Shown here: piece by piece, positions 34,452-42,768 of the stretch
How the letters are laid out: every line of letters starts with the position of its first letter
How positions within the stretch are numbered: the stretch's first letter is position 1
NCBI RefSeq assembly: GCF_014195325.1
Contig: NZ_JACIBK010000011.1
Coordinates: 149,689-213,688, forward strand
Direction of reading: 5' to 3'
Source of the DNA: Rhizobium sp. BK650
GTDB taxonomy: Bacteria; Pseudomonadota; Alphaproteobacteria; Rhizobiales; Rhizobiaceae
DNA length: 64,000 nucleotides
Notes under the pieces: model-generated
The model's input: only the letters and a program-made list of their open reading frames with translations
Databases searched by the model: none
Told to the model about the DNA's origin: nothing
Program-made: the position numbers and the translations under genes

Positions 34452-35681
34452 TCAGGCGTCCGCTTCCTTCGGCCGGACCAGCCATGCAAAGGCCGCGCCT
34501 GCAAACAGCAAAACGCAGGTGCCGAGAAAGACCGCGCGCATGCCGATATGGCCGCCGACAAAGCCGCCGAGAACAGGCCCGACGACCTGGCCCACGAATT
34601 GCGAAGAGGTGGAAAGGCCAAGAATGCCGCCCGCCGCACTATCGGGCACATTGTGCCGGATCACGGCGGCGATGCAGGGCAAGAGCCCGCCGAGCGCCAT
34701 ACCCATCAGGAAGCGCAGGGCGATGAGCTGCCAGGAATCGGTCACGAAAGCCTGCGGGATAAGCAACAGGCCGGCAACGGCCAGCGCTCCGGCAATGAGT
34801 GGCCAATGGCCGATCCGGTCGGCCAGCCTGCCGAGCCGCGAGGCCGAGAGAATGCTGCCGAGTGCCGCCGCCGACATGACGATGCCGGCCACCATCGTCA
34901 CCTGTCCCTGATCGGGCACGAGCTGCGCCACATAAACGGTGATGATCGGCTCGATCGACATGTTGGCGAGCATCAAGAGCAGGCCGGTCGCGAGCATCGC
35001 GATAACAGGTCCCTTGTCGGGAACGGATTTCCATCCGCCGGACGCCCTGGCCGCCTGTTTGCGTGCCGCCGATTTCTCCTCCTTGATGAGGAAGGTGGTG
35101 GCGAGGAAAGCGAGGAAGATCATGCCGCCTGCGGCGAGAAACGTGCCTCGGATGCCGATGATGGGCGGCAGCGCCCCGCCGATCAGCGGGCCGACCAGAT
35201 TGCCGGCCATGATGCCCGATGAAAGAACGCCGAGTGCCCAGGCCGATCGGTCCTTCGGCGTCTGTGTCGCCACCAGCACCATCGAGCCCGAGGCATAACC
35301 ACCGGCCAGGCCGACGAAGAGGCGCAGTGCCGCGAGCTGCCAGACGTTGCCGGCCATGCCCATCAGCGAAATGGCGATGGTCATGCCGAGGCTCGCGCGA
35401 ACCAGCATCAGCTTGCGTCCATAAATATCGCCCAGCCGGCCCCAGAGCGGCGCCACGCAGGCGGCGGCAAAAAAGGTCGCGCCATAGGCGATGCCCGACC
35501 ACTGCACGATCGCCGCATGGTCGCTCACGCCGAGTTCCTCCACATAAAGCGGAAGGAATGGAAGAAGCAGCGTCATCGCCACGATGGTCGTGAACGAGCC
35601 GATGAGGGAGATGACGAGATTGCGTTTCCAGTAGGCGGAGCCGGGCTCCACCTTTGCGGCGTCCCATTGCGTATCGGTCAT
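34452..35681 (-). CDS. MFS transporter, DHA1 multidrug type
   Basis: A 409-residue, 12-helix major facilitator. The start at 35681 (MTDTQWDAAKVEPGSAYWKR) is preferred over a frame reaching 35726. The motif-A-like GRLGDIYGRKLMLVRA and the helix 5 stretch GNLVGPLIGGALPP mark it as a DHA1-type drug exporter, close in style to MdtG. It converges with the TetR gene (four bases apart), so it is not part of the GST/TetR control unit. The substrate is unknown. Confidence 0.87.
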   Translation of the reverse strand: MTDTQWDAAKVEPGSAYWKRNLVISLIGSFTTIVAMTLLLPFLPLYVEELGVSDHAAIVQWSGIAYGATFFAAACVAPLWGRLGDIYGRKLMLVRASLGMTIAISLMGMAGNVWQLAALRLFVGLAGGYASGSMVLVATQTPKDRSAWALGVLSSGIMAGNLVGPLIGGALPPIIGIRGTFLAAGGMIFLAFLATTFLIKEEKSAARKQAARASGGWKSVPDKGPVIAMLATGLLLMLANMSIEPIITVYVAQLVPDQGQVTMVAGIVMSAAALGSILSASRLGRLADRIGHWPLIAGALAVAGLLLIPQAFVTDSWQLIALRFLMGMALGGLLPCIAAVIRHNVPDSAAGGILGLSTSSQFVGQVVGPVLGGFVGGHIGMRAVFLGTCVLLFAGAAFAWLVRPKEADA

Positions 35682-35867
35682 TGCGGATCTTCTTTGGTAT
35701 TTTTGGCCGCGGCCAAGATGAGGCAATCCTCACTTTACGCATCGCCCCGAGGGATGCCAAGGACGGATTCTGCCCAATCGGACCTGCGGCGAACGAAAAA
35801 GCGGCTTGAAAAGCACGCTCTCGGCTCTATCTGATTGCAACATGCAAGCGGTTACGGAGGAACGGGC

Positions 35868-36215
35868 ATGAGCAACGGGAATGAACATCGCGCCCAGATG
35901 CTGCGCGATCTCTACGCGGCCTATATCGATCGCCGCAAGGATATCGTCGGCGCTATGCTGACGGAGGATTTCACCTTTTCCAGTCCGCAGGACGATTACA
36001 TCGACCGCGCGAGCTATTTCGAGCGCTGCTGGCCAAATGAGCCGGCGCTGAAAGGCTTCAATATCGAATTCCTGTCGATCGAAGGTGATGAGGGCGTCGT
36101 GCGTTACCGCGCCGAAATGACAAATGGCAGGGCCTTCCGAAATATGGAGAGCTTCCGTTTCGCCGGCGACAGAATAGCGTCCGTCGATGTCTATTTCGGC
36201 CGCAACACGAGTTAG
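35868..36215 (+). CDS. SnoaL-like/NTF2-fold protein
   Basis: A 115-residue protein with the SnoaL/NTF2-like fold (RAQMLRDLYAAYIDRRKD, then EDFTFSSPQDDY, and a beta strand ending MESFRFAGDRIASVDVYFG). Such proteins act as small isomerases, hydratases or binding proteins. GGAGGAACGGGC precedes the start at 35868. Its stop codon overlaps the stop of the convergent TauE gene by four bases. No substrate can be given. Confidence 0.82.
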   Translation: MSNGNEHRAQMLRDLYAAYIDRRKDIVGAMLTEDFTFSSPQDDYIDRASYFERCWPNEPALKGFNIEFLSIEGDEGVVRYRAEMTNGRAFRNMESFRFAGDRIASVDVYFGRNTS

Positions 36216-36943
36216 AAGAACCTCAGCGCGGAAGTCGCAATGATGACGATGGAAACCGCAATCATCAGTGGTTTCACCGGCAGCCGCTTGACGAGAATGG
36301 CCCCGAAGGGCGCAGCGATGACGCCACCGATAATCAAGCCCATTGCCGAGCCGAGCTCGGACCAGCCCAGCGTGAGCACGAAGGTGATGGAAATGATCAG
36401 CGTCACCGTGAATTCGGTGAAGTTGGTGGAGCCGATCACGCGCTTCGGGTCATGACCTCGGCCGACAAGCGAACTGGTGACGATCGGTCCCCATCCGCCG
36501 CCGCCGATGGCATCCAGCACGCCACCGCAAAGCCCGACCGGCGGCACCATCCAGTCGCTGACATCGCGCTTGCGCGTCGCATGGAAAGCCTTCCAGAGAA
36601 TGAGGAGCCCGATAGCGATCAGATAGGCGGAGACGAAGGGTTCGATTATCTTGCCGTCGATACTGGCGAGCAGAAAAGCGCCGACTGCCCCGCCGATCAT
36701 GCCGGCGGGTGCGAGCCGTGCCACGAGCTTCCAGTCGACATTGCGGTGCCAAGCATGGGAAAGGCCTGATGCTGCGGTCGTAAACAGCTCAGTCACATGC
36801 GTCATGGCGCTGGCATTGGCAGCCGGCACGCCGAGCGTCAGCAGGCTGGTTGTGGACAGCACACCAAAGGCCATACCGAGGGCGCCATCGACGATCTGCG
36901 CGCAGAAACCGACGACGACGAAGAGGAAGAAATCCCAGATCAT
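36212..36943 (-). CDS. TauE/SafE-family membrane permease
   Basis: A 243-residue membrane protein with about seven to eight helices of the TauE/SafE (DUF81) family. Signs are the N-terminal CAQIVDGALGMAFGVLS and the repeat-like C-terminal GGVIAAPFGAILVKRLP. Relatives move sulfite, sulfoacetate or other organosulfur anions across the inner membrane, but the direction and substrate of this one are not known. AGGGAC precedes the ATG. There are no sulfur genes nearby. Confidence 0.88.
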   Translation of the reverse strand: MIWDFFLFVVVGFCAQIVDGALGMAFGVLSTTSLLTLGVPAANASAMTHVTELFTTAASGLSHAWHRNVDWKLVARLAPAGMIGGAVGAFLLASIDGKIIEPFVSAYLIAIGLLILWKAFHATRKRDVSDWMVPPVGLCGGVLDAIGGGGWGPIVTSSLVGRGHDPKRVIGSTNFTEFTVTLIISITFVLTLGWSELGSAMGLIIGGVIAAPFGAILVKRLPVKPLMIAVSIVIIATSALRFF

Positions 36944-36966
36944 AAAAGTCCCTAAAGTGCAAAAGC

Positions 36967-37071
36967 CTAGAGCATTTCCCTGTTTCGTCTAATCACGAGC
37001 AAGCTCTATCTCTTTGTTTTTACGCAATTCCGGACGCAAAGCCGCTGCACACTTTTGCTGGAGTTGCTCTA
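36967..37071. repeat. Intergenic repeat, family B (complete copy)
   Basis: A 105-base element bounded by CTAGAGCA (36967-36974) and TGCTCTAG (37064-37071), exact inverted ends. On the minus strand the core reads TTTGCGTCCGGAATTGCGTA followed by AAAACAAAGAGATAGAGC. Related copies are at 10890-10955 and 59549-59650. The inverted ends suggest a small non-autonomous mobile element. It fills the gap between the TauE and methyltransferase genes. Confidence 0.75.
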
Positions 37072-37105
37072 GCTGCAAATACGTTCAGAATGGAAAAGTT
37101 CCGCC

Positions 37106-37756
37106 TCAAGCATCTGGAGCGCGCCGTTTGAGGCGCATGACTTTGAAGAAGCCGTTCGGGAAAACCGGCAATATTTGAACGGCATCGAAACCGTTTCTTT
37201 CCGCCCAATCCGTAATCCGCCTGATCCGGAAAGAAGAGCTCCAGCCGACCCGCCGCACAAGCGGCGCTACGGCCTCCTCAATTGCGCCCTGCAGACCGGC
37301 GCCGTCGCTGAGCTTACTGGCAAGAATGATCTCGCCGCCCGGCCGCAGCACGCGGGCGCATTCGTCGAGCGCCCGCTCCGGTTCAGGAATGAGGGTGATG
37401 ACGAAGGGCAGGCAGACGACATCGAAGGACCGATCCTCGAAGGCGAGCGCATGCGCGTCCATGACCTGCAATTGCCGAACATGAAAAAGCTTGTGTCTGG
37501 CAACTTTCTCCCGCGCCTTGGCTATCATGTGCTCGGAAATGTCGATACCGGTTACACGGCTGCGGCGCGGATAGTAGGAAAGCATCAGCCCGGTACCGAC
37601 GCCGATTTCCAGGATGTCTGTGCCGGCGCCCGCCGCAAGCCGCGCCAGCGTGCGGTGCCCGTCGCGCAGGATGCCTCGATAGACCCGGTCATAAACCGGC
37701 GCCCATCGCTGATAGATTTTCTGCTGATCCTCAGCCCGATTTTGAACCTGTCCCAT
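37106..37756 (-). CDS. SAM-dependent methyltransferase, PmtA/UbiE-like
   Basis: A 216-residue class I methyltransferase. The N-terminal YQRWAPVYDRVYRGILRDGH and SAM motif DILEIGVGTGLMLSYYP, with GIDISEHMIAKAREKV following, match the Rhodobacter-type phosphatidylethanolamine N-methyltransferase group, which is close to UbiE. If it is PmtA, it would methylate phosphatidylethanolamine towards phosphatidylcholine at the inner membrane. A different small-molecule substrate cannot be excluded. GAAGGAGGCG precedes the ATG. Confidence 0.78.
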   Translation of the reverse strand: MGQVQNRAEDQQKIYQRWAPVYDRVYRGILRDGHRTLARLAAGAGTDILEIGVGTGLMLSYYPRRSRVTGIDISEHMIAKAREKVARHKLFHVRQLQVMDAHALAFEDRSFDVVCLPFVITLIPEPERALDECARVLRPGGEIILASKLSDGAGLQGAIEEAVAPLVRRVGWSSSFRIRRITDWAERNGFDAVQILPVFPNGFFKVMRLKRRAPDA

Positions 37757-38049
37757 GCGGCGCCTCCTTCAACCCTTGCCTTCAACTCCGAAGGGCAGGC
37801 CTGGGTTCCGGCTGAGCGGCAAGGGTCTGTCAGCCGAGGCGAGCACCGCTCATTTTTCCGCCGCTGCTTGAGGGGTGGCAGTGGGGCACAGCCTGTGATT
37901 TGCGCTTTTGGAGAGAGCCTGCCGCGAGAGGTAATTTTTCCTCGAAGTCGTTGTTTTTTGATAATTCGCCGGTTGCCACTCCGTGCTTCCCCTCCTATGT
38001 TCCGCCTCACCTGCCGATGACGCAATCTATTGCCAAGAGGAGATCTGAT

Positions 38050-38652
38050 ATGGCTTTTGAATTGCCTGAACTTCCCTATGACTACGAAGCGCTTGCTCCC
38101 TTCATGTCGAAGGAGACGCTGGAGTTCCACCACGACAAGCACCACAAGGCTTACGTCGACAACGGCAACAAGCTTGCAGCTGAAGCTGGCCTCGCCGATC
38201 TCTCCGTGGAAGAGGTCGTCAAGAAGTCTTTTGGCACCAATGCCGGGCTTTTCAACAACGCTGCCCAGCACTACAACCACATCCATTTCTGGAAGTGGAT
38301 GAAGAAGGGCGGCGGCGGCAACAAGCTGCCGGGCAAGCTCGAAGCTGCCTTCAATTCCGACCTCGGCGGCTACGACAAGTTCAAGGCCGATTTCGCCAAT
38401 GCCGGCGCAACGCAGTTCGGCTCCGGCTGGGCCTGGGTTTCCGTCAAGAACGGCAAGCTCGAAATTTCCAAGACGCCGAACGGCGAAAACCCGCTCGTGC
38501 ACGGCGCGACCCCGATCCTCGGCGTCGATGTCTGGGAACACTCCTATTACATCGACTACCGCAACGCTCGTCCGAAGTATCTCGAAGCCTTCATCGACAG
38601 CCTGATCAACTGGGACTATGTCCTGGAACGCTACGAAGCGGCAACGAAGTAA
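38050..38652 (+). CDS. sodB: Superoxide dismutase (Fe/Mn)
   Basis: A 200-residue Fe/Mn superoxide dismutase that converts superoxide to hydrogen peroxide and oxygen in the cytoplasm. All four metal ligands are present: His27 (EFHHDKHH), His74 (AAQHYNH), Asp160 and His164 (DVWEHSYY). The sequence is of the iron type; a related rhizobial enzyme is reported as working with either metal, so the metal is not certain. GAGGAGAT precedes the start at 38050 and a strong terminator follows. Confidence 0.96.
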   Translation: MAFELPELPYDYEALAPFMSKETLEFHHDKHHKAYVDNGNKLAAEAGLADLSVEEVVKKSFGTNAGLFNNAAQHYNHIHFWKWMKKGGGGNKLPGKLEAAFNSDLGGYDKFKADFANAGATQFGSGWAWVSVKNGKLEISKTPNGENPLVHGATPILGVDVWEHSYYIDYRNARPKYLEAFIDSLINWDYVLERYEAATK

Positions 38653-38678
38653 ACACGTCCAAAGCTTTGGTTTCTCAG

Positions 38679-38709
38679 CACCCGGCGCCGCCAAGCGCCG
38701 GGTGTTTTC
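38679..38709 (+). terminator. Rho-independent terminator of sodB
   Basis: The perfect 10-base stem CACCCGGCGC/GCGCCGGGTG with a 6-base loop is followed by TTTTCATTT. It starts 26 bases after the sodB stop codon. Confidence 0.9.
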
Positions 38710-38741
38710 ATTTCTGCTGAAGCAAATGCCTTCGAAGCCGC

Positions 38742-38771
38742 TTGACTCATTCATACCCGTACGGCTATAAG
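38742..38771 (+). promoter_or_regulatory. Sigma-70 type promoter with flanking inverted repeat
   Basis: The -35 TTGACT (38742-38747) and -10 TATAAG (38766-38771) are separated by 18 bases, upstream of the ArsR-SRPBCC operon. The arms TTCATACC (38750-38757) and GGTATGAA (38791-38798) flank the -10 region and could be the site of the ArsR regulator. Confidence 0.6.
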
Positions 38772-38803
38772 TCAAATCCATAGCCAATCAGGTATGAATT
38801 CTG

Positions 38804-39127
38804 ATGTCGAATGTTCAGGACGCACTTTTCAAGGCGCTTGCCGATCCGACCCGGCGCGCCATTTTCGAGCGCTTATGCCGTGAAGGCGAGAAGACGGTCG
38901 GCGTTCTGACGGTCGGCGCCGGTGTTTCCCAGCCGGTCGTTTCGAAGCACCTGGCGGTACTCAAAACTGCCGGCCTCGTGCGCGACCGTCATGAAGGCCG
39001 ACAGACGCATTACAGCGCCGAGATCAAGGCGCTTGCTCCGCTGGCGGACTGGACGACGGAGATGGCCGGCTTCTGGGAAGGCCGGTTCGACGCTCTGGAA
39101 GATTTGCTCAAAAGGATGGATCAATGA
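38804..39127 (+). CDS. ArsR-family transcriptional regulator
   Basis: A 107-residue ArsR-type winged helix protein: LFKALADPTRRAIFERL, the recognition helix GVSQPVVSKHLAVLKTAGLV and the wing RHEGRQTHYSA. The cysteine metal motif of arsenic sensors is absent, as is usual for the ArsR-SRPBCC class. Its stop codon overlaps the start of the next gene (ATGA), so the two are translationally coupled. It is likely autoregulatory, as the inverted repeat around the promoter suggests. Confidence 0.9.
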   Translation: MSNVQDALFKALADPTRRAIFERLCREGEKTVGVLTVGAGVSQPVVSKHLAVLKTAGLVRDRHEGRQTHYSAEIKALAPLADWTTEMAGFWEGRFDALEDLLKRMDQ

Positions 39128-39534
39128 ACGAAACCGCAACTGAAGTCCGCTCCGTCATTATCGAGCGGGAGATCGCTTTTCCGCCGGAGAAAATCTGGCG
39201 TGCGCTGACGCAACCGCATCTGATTGAGGAGTGGCTGATGAAGAGCGACTTCAAGCCTGTGCGCGATCACAGCTTCAAGTTCACCGCCGAATGGGGCTCC
39301 GTCGATTGCAAGGTACTGGAGATCGAGCCGAACAGGACGCTTTCCTACACATGGGATGCCTACGGCCTCGAAAGCACCGTCACCTGGACCCTGACGCCTG
39401 CCGGTTCCGGCACGCATCTGCACATGGAACAGGCAGGTTTCCGCCCGGATCAGGAACAGGCCTACCAGGGTGCGAAGTTCGGCTGGCAGCGCTTCTTCGA
39501 CAATCTGCAAGAGGTTCTGGGACGCGAAGGCTGA
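39124..39534 (+). CDS. SRPBCC/AHSA1-domain protein
   Basis: A 136-residue protein with the START-like AHSA1 fold, a hydrophobic ligand-binding barrel: IEREIAFPPEKIWRALTQPH, then LIEEWLM and the C-terminal helix FGWQRFFDNLQEVL. It overlaps the ArsR gene by four bases, a partnership widespread in bacteria. The ligand and biochemical role are unknown. A small membrane protein gene follows 36 bases later and may be in the same operon. Confidence 0.88.
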   Translation: MNETATEVRSVIIEREIAFPPEKIWRALTQPHLIEEWLMKSDFKPVRDHSFKFTAEWGSVDCKVLEIEPNRTLSYTWDAYGLESTVTWTLTPAGSGTHLHMEQAGFRPDQEQAYQGAKFGWQRFFDNLQEVLGREG

Positions 39535-39570
39535 GACAAAGGCATCGGTCTGTTTGTGGAGGAAATATCA

Positions 39571-39792
39571 GTGAATTGGAACAAGTCTATTCGTCAGCTT
39601 CACCGCTGGCTGTCGATCATCTTCACGCTGACGGTCATTGCCAATTTCGCCACCATGGCCTTCGGCACGCCGCCGGCCTGGGTGGTCTATTCGCCGCTGC
39701 CGCCGCTTTTCCTGCTGCTGTTCAGTGGCCTCTACATGTTCGCATTGCCCTATTTCACCGGCCGCCGCGAGCAGGCCTCGGCGGCAGGGTAG
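39571..39792 (+). CDS. Small membrane protein, two helices
   Basis: A 73-residue protein with two hydrophobic helices (WLSIIFTLTVIANFATMAF and PLPPLFLLLFSGLYMFALPYF) joined by a short loop. The start is GTG at 39571, eight bases after GGAGG; an upstream in-frame GTG at 39556 overlaps that site. Homologues of this kind accompany ArsR-SRPBCC genes in rhizobia. The function is not known; it may be the last gene of that operon. Confidence 0.75.
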   Translation: MNWNKSIRQLHRWLSIIFTLTVIANFATMAFGTPPAWVVYSPLPPLFLLLFSGLYMFALPYFTGRREQASAAG

Positions 39793-39868
39793 GGAAGCGA
39801 TTTCCGCCAAGAGTCGCGGCTGGCAGCCCGTCATATCGCTGTCATCCGCGGACTCTAGATCACGCCGC

Positions 39869-40714
39869 ATGTCATCAGCCGATCTTCCCCTTTTCCGCTT
39901 CGGCATCATCGCCGACCCGCAATATGCCGCCATCGAATCGCAGGTCGAGATGGGGCGCTACTACGCCAACAGCCTTGCCAAGGTCGCTTCCGCAATCGAG
40001 ACCTTCAATGGCGAGGAACTGAGCTTCGTCATGACGCTCGGCGATATTATCGACCGCGATTTCAAGAGCTTCGATGATATCCTACCAGTCTATGAAAAGC
40101 TGCGTCACGAAGCGTTCTTCCTGCTTGGGAACCACGATTTCGCCGTCGCTCCCGAAGATCTGGAAAAGGTCGCCGAACGCGTCGGCATGCCGGCACGCTA
40201 TTACCGCTTCCGGCGCCACGGCTTCCACTTCATCGTGCTCGACGGCAACGAGGTCAGCACCTTCGCGCCGCCGGAAAACCATCCCTTTCGCACCCTCGGC
40301 CGCGAAAGACTGGCCGCCCTGATGGCCGCCGGCGCCGAGAACGCGCATGCGTGGAATGCATCGCTGAGCGACGAGCAGCTCGCCTGGCTTGCAGATGAAA
40401 TCGAACAGGCGAAGGCCGCGCACGAGAAGGTCATTGTAATGAACCACTTCCCAGTCCACCCGCCCTGCGAACATGACATGTGGGACCGTGAGCGCATCGT
40501 CGCCCTGCTGTCTTCGCAGGACAATGTCGTCGCCTATCTCAATGGCCACAACCATGTCGGCAATTACGGCAAGGTCGCCGGCTGCCACTTCGTCAATTTC
40601 AAGGGCGTGGTCGACACAGAGAGCGAAAACACCTTCGCCATCGTCGATGTCTATTCCGACCGGCTGGAGATCCGCGGCTTCGGCCGCGAGGAGAGCCGTA
40701 CGCTATCCTATTAG
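39869..40714 (+). CDS. Metallophosphoesterase, ADPRibase-Mn-like
   Basis: A 281-residue calcineurin-like metallophosphoesterase with complete metal motifs: GIIADPQYA, GDIIDRD, LGNHDF, MNHFPVHP and LNGHNHVGNYG. The D-x-Q in the first motif and the overall order match manganese-dependent ADP-ribose/CDP-alcohol diphosphatases. It probably hydrolyses such pyrophosphates in the cytoplasm. The start at 39869 (MSSADLPLFRFG) has no strong ribosome site, and longer in-frame starts overlap the small membrane protein gene. Confidence 0.84.
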   Translation: MSSADLPLFRFGIIADPQYAAIESQVEMGRYYANSLAKVASAIETFNGEELSFVMTLGDIIDRDFKSFDDILPVYEKLRHEAFFLLGNHDFAVAPEDLEKVAERVGMPARYYRFRRHGFHFIVLDGNEVSTFAPPENHPFRTLGRERLAALMAAGAENAHAWNASLSDEQLAWLADEIEQAKAAHEKVIVMNHFPVHPPCEHDMWDRERIVALLSSQDNVVAYLNGHNHVGNYGKVAGCHFVNFKGVVDTESENTFAIVDVYSDRLEIRGFGREESRTLSY

Positions 40715-40795
40715 GGGGCTACGACGCGCGCCGGCCGGTCGACCATCCGACTCCGTTTGAGCCAACAGAATGCTTCAATCTAACCAGGAAAGGCT

Positions 40796-41710
40796 CTAAG
40801 CCGGCTCCGTCGCGATCGCCGCCGGCTGTGCCCTATGCTCCAACGCGTCCTTCTTCGGTGGCGCGCCGAACATGCGCGTATATTCGCGGCTGAACTGCGA
40901 GGCGCTTTCATAGCCCACCTGATAGGCGGCGTTGGCAGCATTGATGCCATCGGCCACCATCAACCGCCGCGCCTCGAGAAGCCTGAGCTGCTTCTGATAT
41001 TGCAGTGGGCTCATCGAGGTCAGCATCTTGAAATGCTGATGGAAGGAGGAGGGGCTCATCTTTGCCACGGCGGCCAGCTGCTCCACCCGCACGGGCGCGG
41101 TGAAATTGTCACGCAAAAGGTAGATGGCATCGGCCACCCGCCGCGTCTGGCTACCGGGCAGCGCCAGCTTGCACACCTCGCTGCCATTCTCACCGGATAG
41201 GAGCCAGAAGCTGATCTCGCGCAGGATCGACTGTCGCAGGATCGGGATAGATTTCGGTGTGTTGAGCATGCGCATCAGCCGCAGGATGCAGTCCTGCAGC
41301 TCCGCTCCGAAATGCTGCACGAAAACACCGGGACCGCCTTCGCCCGATGGCTTCGGCGGGCTTTCCATTTCCTCCAGAACCGCGCGCAGGATGGGGATGT
41401 CGAGCTCCAGCGTGAGCGCGATCATCGGTCGCTCGCGGCTTGCCTGGATGACCTGGCCGAAGGCCGGCATTTCGACGCTGACCACCAGCGCCTGCATGGC
41501 CGTATAGGTGAAGAGACGCTCCCCGAACATGATCTGCTTGGCGCCATCGACGATGATGCAGAGCGCCGGCCGGTAGATCGCCGGTTTCGGCATGGTGAGC
41601 GTGGAGGAACGCATCAGGTAAAAGCCGGGCAGGGCGGTCTCATAGAGCCCGTCGCCGCCGCCATGGCTGTCCATGTATTGGATGAGAGCATTCTTGATCT
41701 CGTCGGACAT
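40796..41710 (-). CDS. AraC-family transcriptional regulator
   Basis: A 304-residue AraC-type activator with an AraC_N cupin-like sensing domain (MRSSTLTMPKPAIYRPALC, MPAFGQVIQASRERP). Its C-terminal double helix-turn-helix contains QLAAVAKMSPSSFHQHFK and VGYESASQFSREYTRMFGAPP. The start at 41710 (MSDEIKNALIQYMDSH) follows GGAGAAGA. It is divergent from an SDR gene 169 bases away, its likely target. In this group the inducer is often an aldehyde or alcohol, but that is not shown here. Confidence 0.9.
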   Translation of the reverse strand: MSDEIKNALIQYMDSHGGGDGLYETALPGFYLMRSSTLTMPKPAIYRPALCIIVDGAKQIMFGERLFTYTAMQALVVSVEMPAFGQVIQASRERPMIALTLELDIPILRAVLEEMESPPKPSGEGGPGVFVQHFGAELQDCILRLMRMLNTPKSIPILRQSILREISFWLLSGENGSEVCKLALPGSQTRRVADAIYLLRDNFTAPVRVEQLAAVAKMSPSSFHQHFKMLTSMSPLQYQKQLRLLEARRLMVADGINAANAAYQVGYESASQFSREYTRMFGAPPKKDALEHRAQPAAIATEPA

Positions 41711-41879
41711 CGTTCTTCTCCGGTGGCGGACACTGCCGCGCCTTTGCCCACCATCATACTCCGCGAGCACAAGACGACAACCTGTCTGGAGGAATAGGCA
41801 AGAAGTTCGAGGCTTTCGGCATTCAGGAAAAAGCGTGTCAGGACCTAGATTCCGGTAATTCGAACAAGGAGCAATCGAG

Positions 41880-42650
41880 ATGGCCGATCAGAACGCAAAT
41901 TCCAAAATCGCAATCGTCACCGGCGGCAGCCGCGGCCTTGGCCGCAACACCATCGTCAGCCTCGCCCGTGATGGCGTCGACGTGATCTTCACCTATCACT
42001 CCAACAGCGCCGAAGCCGACAAGGCCGTCGCCGAAGTCGAAACGCTCGGCCGCAAGGCCGCTGCGCTGCAACTCGATACCGGCAATGTCGCCGCCTTCGA
42101 CGCCTTCGTCGAAAATGTCCGCTCGATACTGAAGGGCTGGGGCCGCGAGCGCTTCAACTTCCTCGTCAACAATGCCGGCACCAGCTACCACGCCTCGATC
42201 CTGGAAACGACCGAGGAGGAAATGGACAAGCTCTACAACGTCCATTTCAAAGGCGTCTTCTTCCTGACGCAGAAGCTGTTGCCTCTGATTGCCGACGGCG
42301 GCCGCATCGTCAATCTCTCGAGCGGCCTTGCGCGCATCGCCCTGCCTGGTTCGTCGGCCTATGGCTCGCTCAAAGGGGCGGTCGAGGTGCTGACCCGTTA
42401 CATGGCCACCGAGCTCGGTTCTCGCGGCATCGCCGTCAATACGGTCGCACCGGGGGCCATCGAGACGGATTTCAGCGGCGGCATGGTTCGCGATAATCCG
42501 GAGATCAACCGCCGCGTCGCCGCCATGACGGCGCTCGGCCGCGCCGGCGTGCCCGACGATATTGGCCCAATGATCGCCGCGCTGCTGACGGAGGCCAACC
42601 GCTGGATCAACGCGCAACGCATAGAGGTCTCCGGCGGCATGGCGCTTTGA
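41880..42650 (+). CDS. Short-chain dehydrogenase/reductase
   Basis: A 256-residue classical SDR oxidoreductase. The cofactor motif is VTGGSRGLGRNT, NNAG is present, the catalytic YxxxK is in SSAYGSLKGAV with the Ser upstream (NLSSG), and the tail has MIAALLTEANRWINAQRIEVSGG. It uses NAD(P)H on a carbonyl or hydroxyl group in the cytoplasm. AAGGAG precedes the start. It is divergent from the AraC regulator and followed by a hairpin terminator. The substrate is unknown. Confidence 0.92.
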   Translation: MADQNANSKIAIVTGGSRGLGRNTIVSLARDGVDVIFTYHSNSAEADKAVAEVETLGRKAAALQLDTGNVAAFDAFVENVRSILKGWGRERFNFLVNNAGTSYHASILETTEEEMDKLYNVHFKGVFFLTQKLLPLIADGGRIVNLSSGLARIALPGSSAYGSLKGAVEVLTRYMATELGSRGIAVNTVAPGAIETDFSGGMVRDNPEINRRVAAMTALGRAGVPDDIGPMIAALLTEANRWINAQRIEVSGGMAL

Positions 42651-42662
42651 GTCGTTTCCCGG

Positions 42663-42691
42663 AACGCGATCGAGAACGCCCCGATCGCGTT
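42663..42691 (+). terminator. Hairpin terminator after the SDR gene
   Basis: The perfect 10-base stem AACGCGATCG/CGATCGCGTT with a 9-base loop begins 13 bases after the stop codon and is followed by T/C-rich DNA. Confidence 0.7.
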
Positions 42692-42768
42692 TCATGTCTC
42701 TCTCGCCTCGTTTCCGGGGCGAGATGGGGTTGCACCGATGATGGTGCAGCCACAGAGTGAGGCCCGAA

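Noticed and set aside
37585..38787. 400-codon open frame opposite sodB
   Set aside because: It covers sodB in reverse, including its terminator; all four SOD metal ligands on the other strand identify the real gene.
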